64,000 nucleotides of DNA from Streptomyces sp. R44 (GCF_041053105.1 NZ_CP163444.1:8402501-8466500), one strand, 5' to 3'. Numbered from the stretch's first letter, positions 25,831 to 35,556 are shown. Made by a program: numbers and translations. The notes: a model not told the origin generated them from the sequence alone.

Positions 25831-26168
25831 CCCTCGTCGGGGGCGTCGATGATGTTGCCGTCCTTGTCGAGGGTGTGGGTGCGCCAGTACACGTCCCACG
25901 TGTCGTCGACCTCGTGCGGCACCTTGCCCTCCGGATACCGGGCGAATCCCGCCGGAGGCTCCTTGCCGTCCTGGACACAGGCGGATCCGGTACCGCCTAC
26001 GGACAGCACGGGGTACTCGCCTGAGCTGCAGACATCCTCCTTGTACTCCAACCCGGCGCATCCCGTGAGCACGGCCATCGCGGCAGCGCCCATCAGGGCG
26101 GCGACGAAGCGGTACTTCCCGCGTCGGACAGGGGCGGCGGCCCGGATCGTGCCCGAGGACGTGCTCAT
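25827..26168 (-). CDS. SCO0607-family lipoprotein
   Basis: A 113-residue lipoprotein: basic N-terminus, hydrophobic stretch FVAALMGAAAMAV and lipobox LTGC with Cys near residue 37. The mature part has the family pattern KEDVCSSGEYPVLSVGGTGS, ACVQDGKEPPAGFARYPEGK and VPHEVDDTWDVYW, with two further Cys that may form a disulfide. It is expected to be anchored on the outer face of the membrane; function unknown. The stop overlaps the start of the PspAB remnant (ATGA). Confidence 0.75.
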   Translation of the reverse strand: MSTSSGTIRAAAPVRRGKYRFVAALMGAAAMAVLTGCAGLEYKEDVCSSGEYPVLSVGGTGSACVQDGKEPPAGFARYPEGKVPHEVDDTWDVYWRTHTLDKDGNIIDAPDEG

Positions 26169-26457
26169 GAGGGTCTCCCGTTGTTCGGTGTGCCCTCACT
26201 TTCGCTGCCGACCGTCTGCCACGTCGTGAGTGCCCGTACTCATAAACGCACGCAGGAATGCTCAACACCGCATGGTCCAGCGAGCGTTGCGCGGTCGGCC
26301 CCGAACCGTCGGCCCGATCCGACTCAGGGGACGTCCGTGTGCCGTTGGCAGTCTCATCGAGTCGGCCACCCTCACCTGGCGGTGGTTTGGGCCGATGTCG
26401 GTTTCGGTGACCAGCGGGCCTCCCGGGTCGAGTGGGTCCCGGTCGAGGCCGGCGACC

Positions 26458-27258
26458 TCAGAGCCCTTGCCCGGTCAGCCAGTCCAGGCAGGCTTCGGCC
26501 ACCTCCGGCCAGCCGCTGTCGATGGTCAGCGAGTGGCCGCGGTCGGGGAACCCGATGAGATCGGTGACGGCATCGGAATGGCGGTACTGCTTGAGCGTCG
26601 ACTTGGTGACGGCTTCGGGGACGGTGTGGTCCTTGCCGCCCATGATGAGCAGGAGCGGTCCGCGGTCGGCGTTGTCGGTGTCGACCTTCGCGGGGGAGTG
26701 CGGGGCGAAGTTCGCGACGGCGGCTTCGAACAGCGGCTTGCCCGGGGCCGGGATCGTCCACCGCTCGAACAGCTGCGTCGACTCGTCCTCGCTGATGGCG
26801 TTGCCGAAGGCGAACCGGAACTGATCTGACGTCAGGGACACGGCGCGGTGCCTGTTGGCGGGGTTGCTGAAGACGGGGAAGGTCGACCGCAGCGTCGACA
26901 GCGGCAGGGGCAGAACTCCCTTGATCTGGGCCGCGTCGATCGCCACGGCGGCTGCGGCGCGGTTCTCGCCGAGCAGCTTCTCGGCGATCAGGCCGCCGAA
27001 GGAGTGCCCGACCAGGATCGGCGGCTGCGGAAGGCCGTCGATGATCTTCGCGTAGTGGGCGGCGACGTCATCGATGCCATGGTCGGCGATGCTGTCGGGG
27101 TCGGCGCGGGCGAGCTCGACGGTGGCGCCGACGCCGGGCCAGCCCGGCGCGACGGGCCGGTAGTCACGCTGGGTGAACAGCTCCACCCAGGGGGCCCAAG
27201 AGGAGCTGTGCAGCCATAGACCGTGGATGAAGACGACAGGACGTTCGGACGGGGCCAT
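26458..27258 (-). CDS. Alpha/beta hydrolase
   Basis: A 266-residue cytoplasmic hydrolase: RPVVFIHGLWLHSSSWAPWV at the N-terminus, nucleophile elbow LVGHSFGGLIAEKLL near residue 84, LLLIMGGKDHTVP supplying the acid region near 205 and GFPDRGHSLTID supplying the catalytic His near 240. The triad is complete. It resembles esterases/haloperoxidase-like hydrolases often linked to detoxification. It is monocistronic; about 290 bp to its left and 360 bp to its right carry no recognised gene. Confidence 0.8.
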   Translation of the reverse strand: MAPSERPVVFIHGLWLHSSSWAPWVELFTQRDYRPVAPGWPGVGATVELARADPDSIADHGIDDVAAHYAKIIDGLPQPPILVGHSFGGLIAEKLLGENRAAAAVAIDAAQIKGVLPLPLSTLRSTFPVFSNPANRHRAVSLTSDQFRFAFGNAISEDESTQLFERWTIPAPGKPLFEAAVANFAPHSPAKVDTDNADRGPLLLIMGGKDHTVPEAVTKSTLKQYRHSDAVTDLIGFPDRGHSLTIDSGWPEVAEACLDWLTGQGL

Positions 27259-27619
27259 GATCGTTCTTCCTTTCCGTTGAGCCGCAGACGCTTCCGCTCG
27301 CGAGCCGCGGTGGCCGCGAACGGTTCCGGGCTCAGGTGGCCCGGAGCGCGATCAGTGCGCCCGGGCCCGCACGGTCGGGCGTGACGACGAAGATCGCCCC
27401 GCGGGCCTTCGCCGGCCTCGGGCGAAGGGGGCGGGTGCGACGATGCCCGCCGGGGGGGATGTGCTGACTTGCCGTCAATCCTCCCTGAAAGAGCAGGCTC
27501 TGCGGCGCCGTCAGGCGGGCCGCTCGGGGGCGCCGCGCCGGTGGCCCCGTATCGCGTGCATGACGTCGCTCGTCAGACTGCTCCTCACCGGGGCGGTTCT
27601 TCGTCACCACGTCGGTTCA
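27259..27619. other. Region with no recognisable gene
   Basis: About 360 bp between the hydrolase promoter side and the end of the SDR gene. The hydrolase ribosome site (GGAAAG) is at the left edge. Open frames here give no recognisable protein and I see no strong hairpin. Confidence 0.3.
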
Positions 27620-28399
27620 TCACCACGTCGGCACGAGACCGCCGTCGATCCGGAGGTCGCTGCCGAGGATGTTGGCGGCCCGGTCGCCGGCGAGGAACAC
27701 CACCAGATCGGCGACCTCTCCCGGCCGTGAGAAGCGGCCGCTGATGGTTGCCTTCGCCGCCTGCGCCTTCACCTCCTCGGACGGTCGGCCCGTGGCTGCC
27801 GAGACGGTGTCGGCGACCCCGCCGTCGCCCAGCCACAGATCCGTCTCCACGGGGCCGGGGCTGATGCTGTTGACCCGGATGCCACGCGGACCGAACTCTT
27901 TCGACAGAGCCTTGGAAAAGTTGACCAGCGCCGCCTTGGCGGCGCTGTAGTCCACCACCGCGGGGTCCGGCAGTTCGGCGTTGACCGAGCCGATGTTCAC
28001 GATCGAGCCGCTCCCGGCTGTGAGCATCAGCGGCAGGATCGAACGGGTGACTGAGACGGCGGTGAGCAGGTTGAGCGTGAGGGTCTGCTGCCACTGCGCG
28101 TCGGTGACCGAGAGAAAGCCGCCGGGCCGGGCGGGCGCGGAACCGACGTTGTTGACCAGGAGATCGACCCGCGGCCCGGCCTCGGCGACCAGGCGGTCCG
28201 CGCTGCCGGACCGAGTGAGGTCCACCCCCACCCAGCGCGCCTTCCCCGCCGCCACCAGCGCGTCCAGCCCGGGAGACGAGGTCCGTGCCGCGGCGACGAC
28301 GAACGCCCCGGCCCCCGTGAGGGCCTCGGCCACGGCCAGCCCGATGCCCTTGCTGGCTCCGGTGACCATGGCCGTCCTGCCCTGCAGTTCCTGTGCCAT
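27620..28399 (-). CDS. SDR-family NAD(P)-dependent oxidoreductase
   Basis: A 259-residue classical short-chain dehydrogenase: cofactor motif TGASKGIGLAVAEAL near residue 13, NNVGSAP near 87, catalytic Ser in NIGSVNAELPDP and Y-x3-K in VDYSAAKAALVNFSKALS, SPGPVETDLW after it, and the C-terminal GRFSRPGEVADLVVFLA and LRIDGGLVPTW. It would oxidise or reduce a hydroxy/keto substrate in the cytoplasm; the substrate is unknown. The frame is open further upstream, but the ATG at 28399 with GAGGAGAT just before it gives the standard N-terminus. Confidence 0.85.
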   Translation of the reverse strand: MAQELQGRTAMVTGASKGIGLAVAEALTGAGAFVVAAARTSSPGLDALVAAGKARWVGVDLTRSGSADRLVAEAGPRVDLLVNNVGSAPARPGGFLSVTDAQWQQTLTLNLLTAVSVTRSILPLMLTAGSGSIVNIGSVNAELPDPAVVDYSAAKAALVNFSKALSKEFGPRGIRVNSISPGPVETDLWLGDGGVADTVSAATGRPSEEVKAQAAKATISGRFSRPGEVADLVVFLAGDRAANILGSDLRIDGGLVPTW

Positions 28400-28923
28400 G
28401 CGATCTCCTCGGGGCGCCGCCTTCGGTTCACCGGCCTTCGGGGAACCGCGGCACGATCTCCAGGCGCGAGTGGATGCGGCGACAGATCCTCGTGACGGGA
28501 TCTGTGCCATCGGTCTCCTCCACCTGCACCGACTCCGCCCGGGTCTGCTCGACAGCCTCCGGCCCCTCACCGATCCAGGCGATCCGGAGCACACCGTAGG
28601 AAGCGGGAACTCGAATGTGCCCGGGGTTCGGATACGCGGGTCGTCAGCCACGGCTCCAACAGTGCGTCCATCCTCACACAAGGCCCGCATCTCCGCCCGT
28701 CGCGGCCCCGGAGCGGAGGCGCTTCACTGCGGGAGGGGCATGGGCCTGCCCTTGTTGCGCCCCTTCGCCGCAGGCTCCTGCAGTTGCCCCCCCGCACTCA
28801 CTGGGGTGGAGGCCGACGTCATCGCGGTCGACTTCGTTCGCCGGGTTTGGCAGGACGGCGCTGTCACAGCTCGCGAGGCCGCCCTCGAGGGGATTGCCGG
28901 AGCCGCTTCCGGCCAGTGCCGCG
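28400..28923. other. Region with no recognisable gene
   Basis: About 520 bp of mixed sequence between the SDR promoter and the IS630 remnant. Translations in all frames are low-complexity Arg/Pro/Ala and I recognise no family. The neighbouring debris suggests fragmented coding DNA. Confidence 0.3.
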
Positions 28924-29838
28924 TCAGGCAACGTCTGCCCTGTCGACGACGGCGCGTAGGTGCCGGTCGTCGGCGTGGCGGTTGCGCCAGATGATGTAGC
29001 GGCGGATCATGCTGCCTTGCTTCTTGTGGTCAGCGTGGTCGGTGCCGTCGAGGGTGAAGTAGCGCAGGGCCATGGACTGGGCCTCGGTCCGATTCAGCCA
29101 GGAGGAGTCGGTCGGCGTGTAGGCGATTTCAACGTTGTTCGCCGCTGCCCATGTGCCGACTCGCCGGCACTTCTTCGTGGTCAGGTGCGGCAAGAAACTG
29201 TCGCAGACGATCGCCATCCGCACCGCGGGAGGGCAGGGGGGTTCGCAGTTAGCGGCAGAACTCCAAGAACTGCTTGCGCCGCTTGAGCGGTTTGATGTGG
29301 CCGTAGAGCTTGTCCTTGGCCAGGTCCAGGGCGGCAAACAGGTGCCGCACCCCGCCGTAGCGGTTGTAGGTCGCCCGGCGCCGGCGGCGGGGCTCACGAT
29401 CGGGGCCTTTGTGCCTGCCGCCGCGCTCGGCCCACTGCCGCCCGGGGTGCGGCATCAGGTTGAGCGGCCCGAACTCGTCCATGCAGAGGACGGCTCGGGC
29501 TCGCCGTCCTCGGCTTTGACCTCACGGTCGGCGATCGCGTAGAGATGCTCCACGCGGGCCTTCTTGTCCACGTACTCCCGATCACGGGAGGTCTTCCGGG
29601 TCTTCAAACGTTGAAAGGAGACTTCCTCCTCACGGAGTAGAAGGCGCAGGCCCTCGTGGCTAATGTCGTCGACCACCCCCTCGGCGACCAGGAAGTCGGC
29701 CGGCATGTCCTGAGCGGACAGCAGCACCATCTGCGCGCGCCGCCAGGTCACCACCGAGCCCGTGCCTCTGCGGGCTGTCCGGAGTAACCGCGGGCCCTCG
29801 TCGTCGTCGATCTCGCGAACGCGCACTCGTTCTGCCAC
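28924..29838 (-). pseudogene. IS630-family transposase, deleted and frameshifted
   Basis: The minus strand holds pieces of one IS630-type transposase in three phases. The start is VTWRRAQMVLLSAQDMPA, joined straight to DFLVAEGVVDDISHEGLRLL, so the DNA-binding part between them (about 55-60 residues) is deleted in frame. After a shift near 29470 comes MDEFGPLNLMPHPGRQWAER with the first catalytic region, and YGGVRHLFAALDLAKDKLYG. After another shift near 29250 come VRMAIVCDSFLPHLTTKKC, NNVEIAYTPTDSSWLNR and RYIIWRNRHADDRHLR with the final catalytic block. No terminal repeats were found. It is dead. Confidence 0.75.
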
Positions 29839-29878
29839 CCGTGTGGCTCGGCGGCCTCATGCTGCTGGAGCGGCAGGT

Positions 29879-30154
29879 TCAGGAGGAGTCGTCGGAGTCG
29901 GCCGCGAGCGTCTTGCCCGCGACCTCTGCCCTGGTGACGCCGTCGATTGCCACACAGATAGCGAAGACGCGATCGTGGCTGGTCCAGCCGTTGACGAGGC
30001 CACGGTTGTTACTGATCTGTACCCGCTTCCCGGCGGGGTCCACGGACGACACCAAGGGCAAGTGGACCGTCCCGGCGACACGGGCGAGGACGATGTCCCC
30101 GGCCTCCAGCTTCGACGGGTCGACCGGGGCAACGACCACCGTTCCCGCGGACAC
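29879..30154 (-). CDS. Small S24/signal-peptidase-fold-like protein
   Basis: A 91-residue protein with LEAGDIVLARVAGTVHLPLV and KRVQISNNRGLVNGWTSHDR, then VFAICVAIDG. The beta-rich 'GD-V-hydrophobic ... V-ISNNRG-VNGW' pattern resembles the C-terminal fold of S24 (LexA/UmuD-like) peptidases and small Streptomyces proteins annotated on that basis, but I see no catalytic Ser/Lys pair. The GTG start at 30154 has coding-like sequence before it, so the N-terminus may be lost where it meets the terpene synthase fragment. Confidence 0.35.
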   Translation of the reverse strand: MSAGTVVVAPVDPSKLEAGDIVLARVAGTVHLPLVSSVDPAGKRVQISNNRGLVNGWTSHDRVFAICVAIDGVTRAEVAGKTLAADSDDSS

Positions 30155-30189
30155 AGGCGCGGAGGACGTCGAGGTAGCGCAGGACCTGG

Positions 30190-30543
30190 ACCGGGGGCGG
30201 TGGGCTCGATGGTGCCGGCCTTGTTTTCGAATGCTCTGATCAGGTCATCGCACAGGTTGGCGGTGGCGGTGACCGCTTCGGGCAGGCTGATGTCGCGCTC
30301 GGCCATCAGCACGTGGGGCAGCAGGGTCGGGATGGCCCCGGGCTCTTGGATTTCCTTGTGGTACGACCACAGGCCGTTGGCGACACCGAGGTGGTCGATG
30401 GCCGGGGCCGTGAGTTCCTCCGGCACGGGGAGAGTGAGCTCGTCGCCGCAGGGCGCCACGCCGCTGCTGAGCGCGCTGAGCTCCAGGCACGGGCCGACAG
30501 CGCCGTTGAGCCGGCACAGGCTGCGGTAGGCGGCCGCGTTCAA
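30190..30543 (-). pseudogene. Terpene synthase C-terminal fragment
   Basis: The minus strand reads LNGAVGPCLELSAL, then IDHLGVANGLWSYHKEIQEP and LPHVLMAERDISLPEAVTAT, ending CDDLIRAFENKAGT. This matches the second half of class I bacterial terpene cyclases, where a NDxxSYxKE motif binds magnesium; here the first position reads NGLWSYHKE, losing the Asp. The N-terminal half with the DDxxD motif is absent, and after the last helix the frame runs antisense-like into the next small gene. It is a fragment of a former terpenoid gene. Confidence 0.5.
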
Positions 30544-30922
30544 GGGCCGTCATGGGCCTCGTATGCCTTCGGTGTCCAGGAACGGCAAGTCGGCACCAAG
30601 TCCACGCCAAGGCCCGGTGAGCACCGTGTCGTATCCGCTGTCGGCATTCGATCCTGGAGCAACCGAGCGTGTCTTTCAGTAGTACCTCCGAACAGCCCCG
30701 CCCCTACGAGACGATCGCGGACCACCGCGAGCGGAAACCGCTGTCGCCCCTGCTCCCCGCAGCCCCGCACGGTGCAACGGGCCGGGCCGCCTCGGTCGCC
30801 CACCGCTTGACCGGATACGGGCTGCACCGCCACCGCAACGGTGAGGACAAGTCCGTCCGGCCATCGCTCCGCGAACGCACCGCGCAGCGGACGCCGGCCG
30901 TACTCGTCCGCGGAGCGGCGCG
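30544..30922. other. Gap with one doubtful small frame
   Basis: About 380 bp. A + strand frame at 30669-30926 (85 residues, Arg-rich, starting MSFSSTSEQPRPYETIADHR) overlaps the next ATG as ATGA, which could mean coupling, but its composition is not convincing and I recognise no family. The promoter of the PPOX gene probably lies here. Confidence 0.25.
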
Positions 30923-31867
30923 ATGACGGTACTCGACTGCGCTCCCCACGACGTCCTGGACGCCTACCGCACCTGCGAGTTCGTCACCCTCGGCAAGAAC
31001 GGAACGCCGTTGGCCTGGCCGACGGCCGTGGCTCGGCGCGAAGACGGGACCCTCCTGCTGACCACGTCCCTCGCCTTCGCCCAAAAGGCGCTGAACGTAC
31101 GCCGCGACGGCCGGGTCGCGCTGCTCTTCTCCGACCCCACGGGCAGCGAACTGGACCGGGCTCCGCAAGTGTTCGTCAGCGGCCGCGCCCACTGCCCCGA
31201 CGCGATCATGACGGGTCCGGAAGGGGCCGAGGAGTACTGGCGCAGGCTCTTCGAACGCCAGCCGCACAGCCGCGCCTACCTCAAGCGCCCCATGAGGCCG
31301 GTGATGTCCTGGTACTACCTGCGCCTCCTCATCACCGTCGAACCCGAACGGGTGAGTATGAGGCCGAGCCTGGAGGAGCTGTCGTGGCCCGAGGCGCCGG
31401 CTCCCGCCGCCGCGACGCACACGCTGCCCGGGGCCGCGCAACTCGGCCGCATGCCGACGGCGGTACTGGCCGGCCGCGACGCCTCGGGGGCACCGCTGCT
31501 CGCCCGTACCCGCCCGCAGCCGACACCGTCGGGCTATCTGGTCGAGGTCCCACCGGACTGCCGTGTCGAGCCGGGGCCGGCCAGCCTGCTGGTGCACCGG
31601 CACGACGAACTGCTGAACCACATGTACAACGCGCTCGTACGCGGAGACCTGAGGCAGACCGGTTCGGGCTGGCTCCTGGTGCCGTCCAGCGTGATCGAAC
31701 CCATGGGTTCGGGGCGGGTCAGCGATGCCCTGCGGGTCCTGCGCCAGACCAAGCGGTCGACCGACCGCTATCTCGCGCGGCGCGGTCTGCCCCGCCCGAA
31801 AGTGCAGTGGGATCAGTTCCGTTCCCTGGCGGCGCCGTCGCATACAGGACGGAGCCGACCGTGCTGA
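30923..31867 (+). CDS. Pyridoxamine 5'-phosphate oxidase-fold (PPOX) protein
   Basis: A 314-residue protein. The N-terminal half has the flavin-binding split-barrel pattern: YRTCEFVTLGKNGTPLAWPT, LLLTTSLAFAQKALNVRRDG and VALLFSDPTGSELDRAPQVF, then WYYLRLLITVEPERVSM. This suits binding of FMN, F420 or haem. The C-terminal half (VSDALRVLRQTKRSTDRYLA) is less familiar and may be a second, degenerate barrel. It is probably a cytoplasmic oxidoreductase. The ATG follows GCGGAGCGGCGCG; a larger overlapping frame in another phase is a shadow. Confidence 0.65.
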   Translation: MTVLDCAPHDVLDAYRTCEFVTLGKNGTPLAWPTAVARREDGTLLLTTSLAFAQKALNVRRDGRVALLFSDPTGSELDRAPQVFVSGRAHCPDAIMTGPEGAEEYWRRLFERQPHSRAYLKRPMRPVMSWYYLRLLITVEPERVSMRPSLEELSWPEAPAPAAATHTLPGAAQLGRMPTAVLAGRDASGAPLLARTRPQPTPSGYLVEVPPDCRVEPGPASLLVHRHDELLNHMYNALVRGDLRQTGSGWLLVPSSVIEPMGSGRVSDALRVLRQTKRSTDRYLARRGLPRPKVQWDQFRSLAAPSHTGRSRPC

Positions 31868-31895
31868 ACCGCCGCTCCGTGCGTGAGGAGTCCCC

Positions 31896-32024
31896 GTGCG
31901 AGCCCTGATCGGCCACCTCGCCGCAGCACTCGCCCGTCTCGGGCGTCGCTCTGCCCGCCCAGCGTTTCCCGCACCGTCGGACGGGGACCGCCTGGCAGCC
32001 GTCATGAAGTCCCCGCACCATTGA
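31896..32024 (+). CDS. Possible small peptide
   Basis: A 42-codon frame starting at a GTG with GAGGAG 7 bases upstream (VRALIGHLAAALARLGRRSA, then Pro-rich, ending SPHH). It begins 29 bases after the PPOX stop, so it could be the last gene of that transcript. No family is recognised; composition is only moderately coding-like. Confidence 0.3.
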   Translation: MRALIGHLAAALARLGRRSARPAFPAPSDGDRLAAVMKSPHH

Positions 32025-32157
32025 TCACCACTCCGGCTCGTTCGGGGCACGCGGACTGACGGCGCGGCGGGGGAGGGGATCAGGCGAGGTTCTTCGGGTT
32101 CTCGGCACGGTCGCCGGAGATCGTCCACGGTGCCGCGCCGTTTACGATGTGGTTGTC

Positions 32158-35100
32158 ATGGTCACAATGAAGGTGCTCGGCGCGTTCCGGGTCGAGGTCA
32201 AGGGCCGCCCGGTCGCCACACCGGGTCGGCTCGCGCGGATGGTTCTGGTCCAACTCCTGCTCGCCCGTGGAGAGGTCGTCTCCACGGAGCGGATCATCGA
32301 GAGGTTGTGGCCCACGCGTGTCCCGTCGAGTGCGCAGGCGTCGCTGCACGCCTACATCGCGCGTCTGCGGCGCCTTCTCGAACCGGAACGAGCACCGAGG
32401 ACCGCCGCTCGGCTCCTGCTCAGTGCGCCGTACGGCTACGCCCTCGCCCTGGAACGGGGCGCGCTGGACGCCTGGGTGTTCGAGGACCGGGTCGCGGCCT
32501 GCTCGGTCGCGGGTCTGCCCGCCCACGCCGCGGCCGAGGGCTTGGCCGAAGCGCTCGCCTCGTGGGGCGGGCAGCCGTACGCGGAGTTCGCGGACGAGCC
32601 CTGGACGGCCGGTGAACGCACCCGCCTGGAGGAACTGCATCGCGCTGCCCGCGAACGGCTCGTCGCCACGCGGCTGAGCCACGGGCAGGCTGCGCAGGCC
32701 CTCACCGACGCGGGCGCGCTGACCCGGGAGCAGCCGTTGCACGAGGAGGGATGGCGGCTGCTGGCGCTGGCGCTGTGGGCCCGCGACCGACAGGGGGACG
32801 CCCTGGCGGCACTGAGGCAGGCCCGGCACGTCCTCGGAGAAGAACTCGGCGTCGAACCCGGTCCGGCCCTGCTGGAGCTGGAGCAGGCCCTGCTGCACCA
32901 GCGTCTGGACGTCCTTCACCGAGAGACCGGGGCGCCCACCGCGACCGCCGCGCGAACCGGGATGGCCGCCGCCGTGACGCTCGGCAGCTCCGTCACGGCT
33001 GCCGGACCGGGGACGCCGACTGCGCCGACGGTCCTCATGGCAGGCCGGCTCCTGGGCCGTGACGAAGAGCTGGCGGCAATCGCCGACGCGGCGGAGCGGG
33101 CACGCGGCGGCCGCGCGCAGGTGGTCCTGGTCTCCGGCGAGGCCGGAATCGGCAAGTCGAGCCTTCTGCAGGCGGCACTCCGCCAACTGCCCTCACAGGG
33201 CTGGCTGGTCGGATCCGGGCAGTGCCCGGAGACCGACGGCGCCCCGCCCGGACGGGCCTGGTTCGATCTCCTCCCCGGCCTCGCCGAAGACGCGCCACCA
33301 GGACCGTACGCCGACGAGCTGGCCCCCCTGCTGGCCCCGGGCACCTCGAGCGGCTCCGAGCAGCCGGACGGCAGCCTGGCCCGGCGCTTTCGGCTGCACA
33401 GGGCGCTGCTCGGCTGGCTCCGCGACGCAGCCGCGCGGCAGCCGCTGGCGATCGTGCTGGACGACCTGCACCGGGGCGACCAGGAGAGCATCGAGCTGTT
33501 CCTGCTCTGCGCCGAGGAGTTGCGCGACGCACCGCTGGTCCTGGTCGGCTCGTACCGCACCGGCGAGGGCGACCTGACCGACGCACTGGCACGCCTGGCT
33601 GTCTGCTCGCCCGTACGAATCAAGCTCTCGGGCCTGTCGGACACCCAGGCGAAGGAGCTGCTGCGGCGGTCGACGGCCGACATCAGCGAGCAGGCCGCGG
33701 CGGCCCTGGCCGAACGGGCCGGGGGCAACCCCTTCTACCTCCGTGAAAGTTCCCTCCTGCTGGCCGGCGAGGGCGAGCAGCAAGCCCTGGCCCGGATCCC
33801 GCAAGGGGTCCAGGACGTACTGCGGCGCAGGCTCGCCCTGCTCGCACCGACCGTCACGGCCGGACTGCGGCTCGCAGCCGTCGCCGGACGCGAGGCCCCG
33901 ATCGCCCTCCTGGTGCAGGCCGCGGACTGCGATCCCGAGCAACTCCTCGACGCCCTGGACGCCGGCGTGACCGCCGGGCTGCTCACCGAGCCGCGGGCGG
34001 GTACGGTCCGCTTCAGCCACGCCCTCGTACGCGACGCCCTGGAGGCGGACCTCACGCGCCTGCGGTTGGCCCGGATGCATTCCCGACTGGGCAGGAGCCT
34101 GATCGCCCTCGGCTCGGACGACGTCGCCGCCATCGCCCACCACCTCCTGCGGGCGGCCGCGGTCGTGACCGCCGACGCCGGCCCCGCGGTCCACCATGCC
34201 CGGCTGGCGTGCGAGCAGGCCGTGCGCCGCTATGCCCCGCAGAACGCCGAAGCCCTGCTGAACACGGCCCTCGGCCTTCTGGCCGACCATCCGGCAGCCT
34301 TCGCAGACCAGGACGCCGCCCTGCTGCGTGTGATGCTGCTGGGCCAGCTCGCCGACTGCCGGATCCGGATGGGGGCGGTCGTACCGGCCCGCGAGGCACA
34401 GCAGCAAGCCGTCCGGGTAGCCCGTGCCGAGGGCCGGGCAGACCTGCTGACCGCCGCCTACACGACATGGACCGAACCGACGCCCTGGCGCGTCCGCCCG
34501 TACGCGGCCTGTGATCCCGAGGCCGTCGAGGAGCTCACGGACCTGCTGGAGAATCACCACCCGGACGACCGGCAGCGGTGCCTGCTCCTCGACCAGCTCG
34601 CCGACGCACTCGACGACACCGACCCCCGCGCCGTGACCGCGGCACGCCAGGCCGTGGAGCTCGCCAGAACCGTGGGCGATCTCCGGCTCCAGGGCCTGAC
34701 CCTCACCTCCCTGCTGCGCCGCATCGACGGCGAACTGGAACCCGCCGCCTACCTCGAACTCCACAAGGAACTCGTCGAGGTCGCCGCCTCCCAGGACAGC
34801 CCCGAGTACTCCTGGATGAGTTCCTACATCGCCGCCCGGATCGCCGCCGCCGGCAACGACCCGGCGCAGATGGAGCAGTGCCTCGTACGCGCCGACGAGA
34901 TCGCCCGCACCTACGAGCTGCGCGGTGCCTTCGCCATCGCCAGACTGCGCCGCCCCATGGTCGCCATGGCCCAGGGCCGGTTCGGCGAGGCGGAGCAGGA
35001 CCTGGCGTCGGCGGTGGCGGAACTGCGGGCGTGTGGGGCGGTGGACCTCAGCGGACTGGCGGGCCTGGCGGCCGGATGCATCCGCCTGCAGCAGGACCGG

Positions 35101-35556
35101 CTCGCCGAGGTCCTGCCGGTGCTGCTCGCGGTGTGGGAGCAATACCAGCCGCACAACGAAGCCCTCACCGCCCTCGCCCTGCTGGCCGCGGACCGCGGCG
35201 AGGAGGCCCGTGAAGTCTTCGCCCGCAGGGCACCGATCCGCCGCGACTTCGCCTACTCCATTCTGGCCGGCCTGCGCGGCATCGCCGCCATCGCCTTCGG
35301 CGACCGGCAAGCGGCCGCCGAGGTCTACCGCGATCTCCTTCCCCTTCAGGGGCTGGCAGGCGGAGCGAGCAGCCTCAGCCTCGTCTTCCGGCCCGTCGCG
35401 CAGACCCTGGGAGAACTCGCCCAGTTCCTGGGCCATGCGCAGGAAGCGCAGCGCCACTACCGGGAGGCCGAGCGGGTGGCAGCCGCATGGGACTCCCCGC
35501 ACTGGTCGGATGCCGCCCAGGCGGCCCTGGCCCGGCTTTCGCAGTCGGGCGAATAG
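32158..35556 (+). CDS. AfsR/SARP-type regulator with BTAD and AAA/NB-ARC-like ATPase
   Basis: About 1130 residues. The N-terminal winged helix (VKGRPVATPGRLARMVLVQL, then LWPTRVPSSAQASLHAYIAR, residues ~5-95) and the bacterial transcriptional activation domain (EELHRAARERLVATRLSHGQ onward, to about 250) are typical of SARP regulators. An ATPase module follows, with Walker A VSGEAGIGKSSLLQAAL near 326, Walker B LAIVLDDLHRGD near 430, and then long helical TPR-like repeats to the end. It binds DNA upstream of secondary-metabolite or other target genes. No biosynthetic cluster is next to it; LLM oxidoreductase and hemerythrin genes lie behind it on the other strand. I prefer the ATG at 32158; 32167 is also possible. 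Confidence 0.85.
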   Translation: MVTMKVLGAFRVEVKGRPVATPGRLARMVLVQLLLARGEVVSTERIIERLWPTRVPSSAQASLHAYIARLRRLLEPERAPRTAARLLLSAPYGYALALERGALDAWVFEDRVAACSVAGLPAHAAAEGLAEALASWGGQPYAEFADEPWTAGERTRLEELHRAARERLVATRLSHGQAAQALTDAGALTREQPLHEEGWRLLALALWARDRQGDALAALRQARHVLGEELGVEPGPALLELEQALLHQRLDVLHRETGAPTATAARTGMAAAVTLGSSVTAAGPGTPTAPTVLMAGRLLGRDEELAAIADAAERARGGRAQVVLVSGEAGIGKSSLLQAALRQLPSQGWLVGSGQCPETDGAPPGRAWFDLLPGLAEDAPPGPYADELAPLLAPGTSSGSEQPDGSLARRFRLHRALLGWLRDAAARQPLAIVLDDLHRGDQESIELFLLCAEELRDAPLVLVGSYRTGEGDLTDALARLAVCSPVRIKLSGLSDTQAKELLRRSTADISEQAAAALAERAGGNPFYLRESSLLLAGEGEQQALARIPQGVQDVLRRRLALLAPTVTAGLRLAAVAGREAPIALLVQAADCDPEQLLDALDAGVTAGLLTEPRAGTVRFSHALVRDALEADLTRLRLARMHSRLGRSLIALGSDDVAAIAHHLLRAAAVVTADAGPAVHHARLACEQAVRRYAPQNAEALLNTALGLLADHPAAFADQDAALLRVMLLGQLADCRIRMGAVVPAREAQQQAVRVARAEGRADLLTAAYTTWTEPTPWRVRPYAACDPEAVEELTDLLENHHPDDRQRCLLLDQLADALDDTDPRAVTAARQAVELARTVGDLRLQGLTLTSLLRRIDGELEPAAYLELHKELVEVAASQDSPEYSWMSSYIAARIAAAGNDPAQMEQCLVRADEIARTYELRGAFAIARLRRPMVAMAQGRFGEAEQDLASAVAELRACGAVDLSGLAGLAAGCIRLQQDRLAEVLPVLLAVWEQYQPHNEALTALALLAADRGEEAREVFARRAPIRRDFAYSILAGLRGIAAIAFGDRQAAAEVYRDLLPLQGLAGGASSLSLVFRPVAQTLGELAQFLGHAQEAQRHYREAERVAAAWDSPHWSDAAQAALARLSQSGE

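Noticed and set aside
33193..35502. Minus-strand open frame of 769 codons
   Set aside because: Antisense to the SARP-type regulator; arises from GC-rich codon positions.
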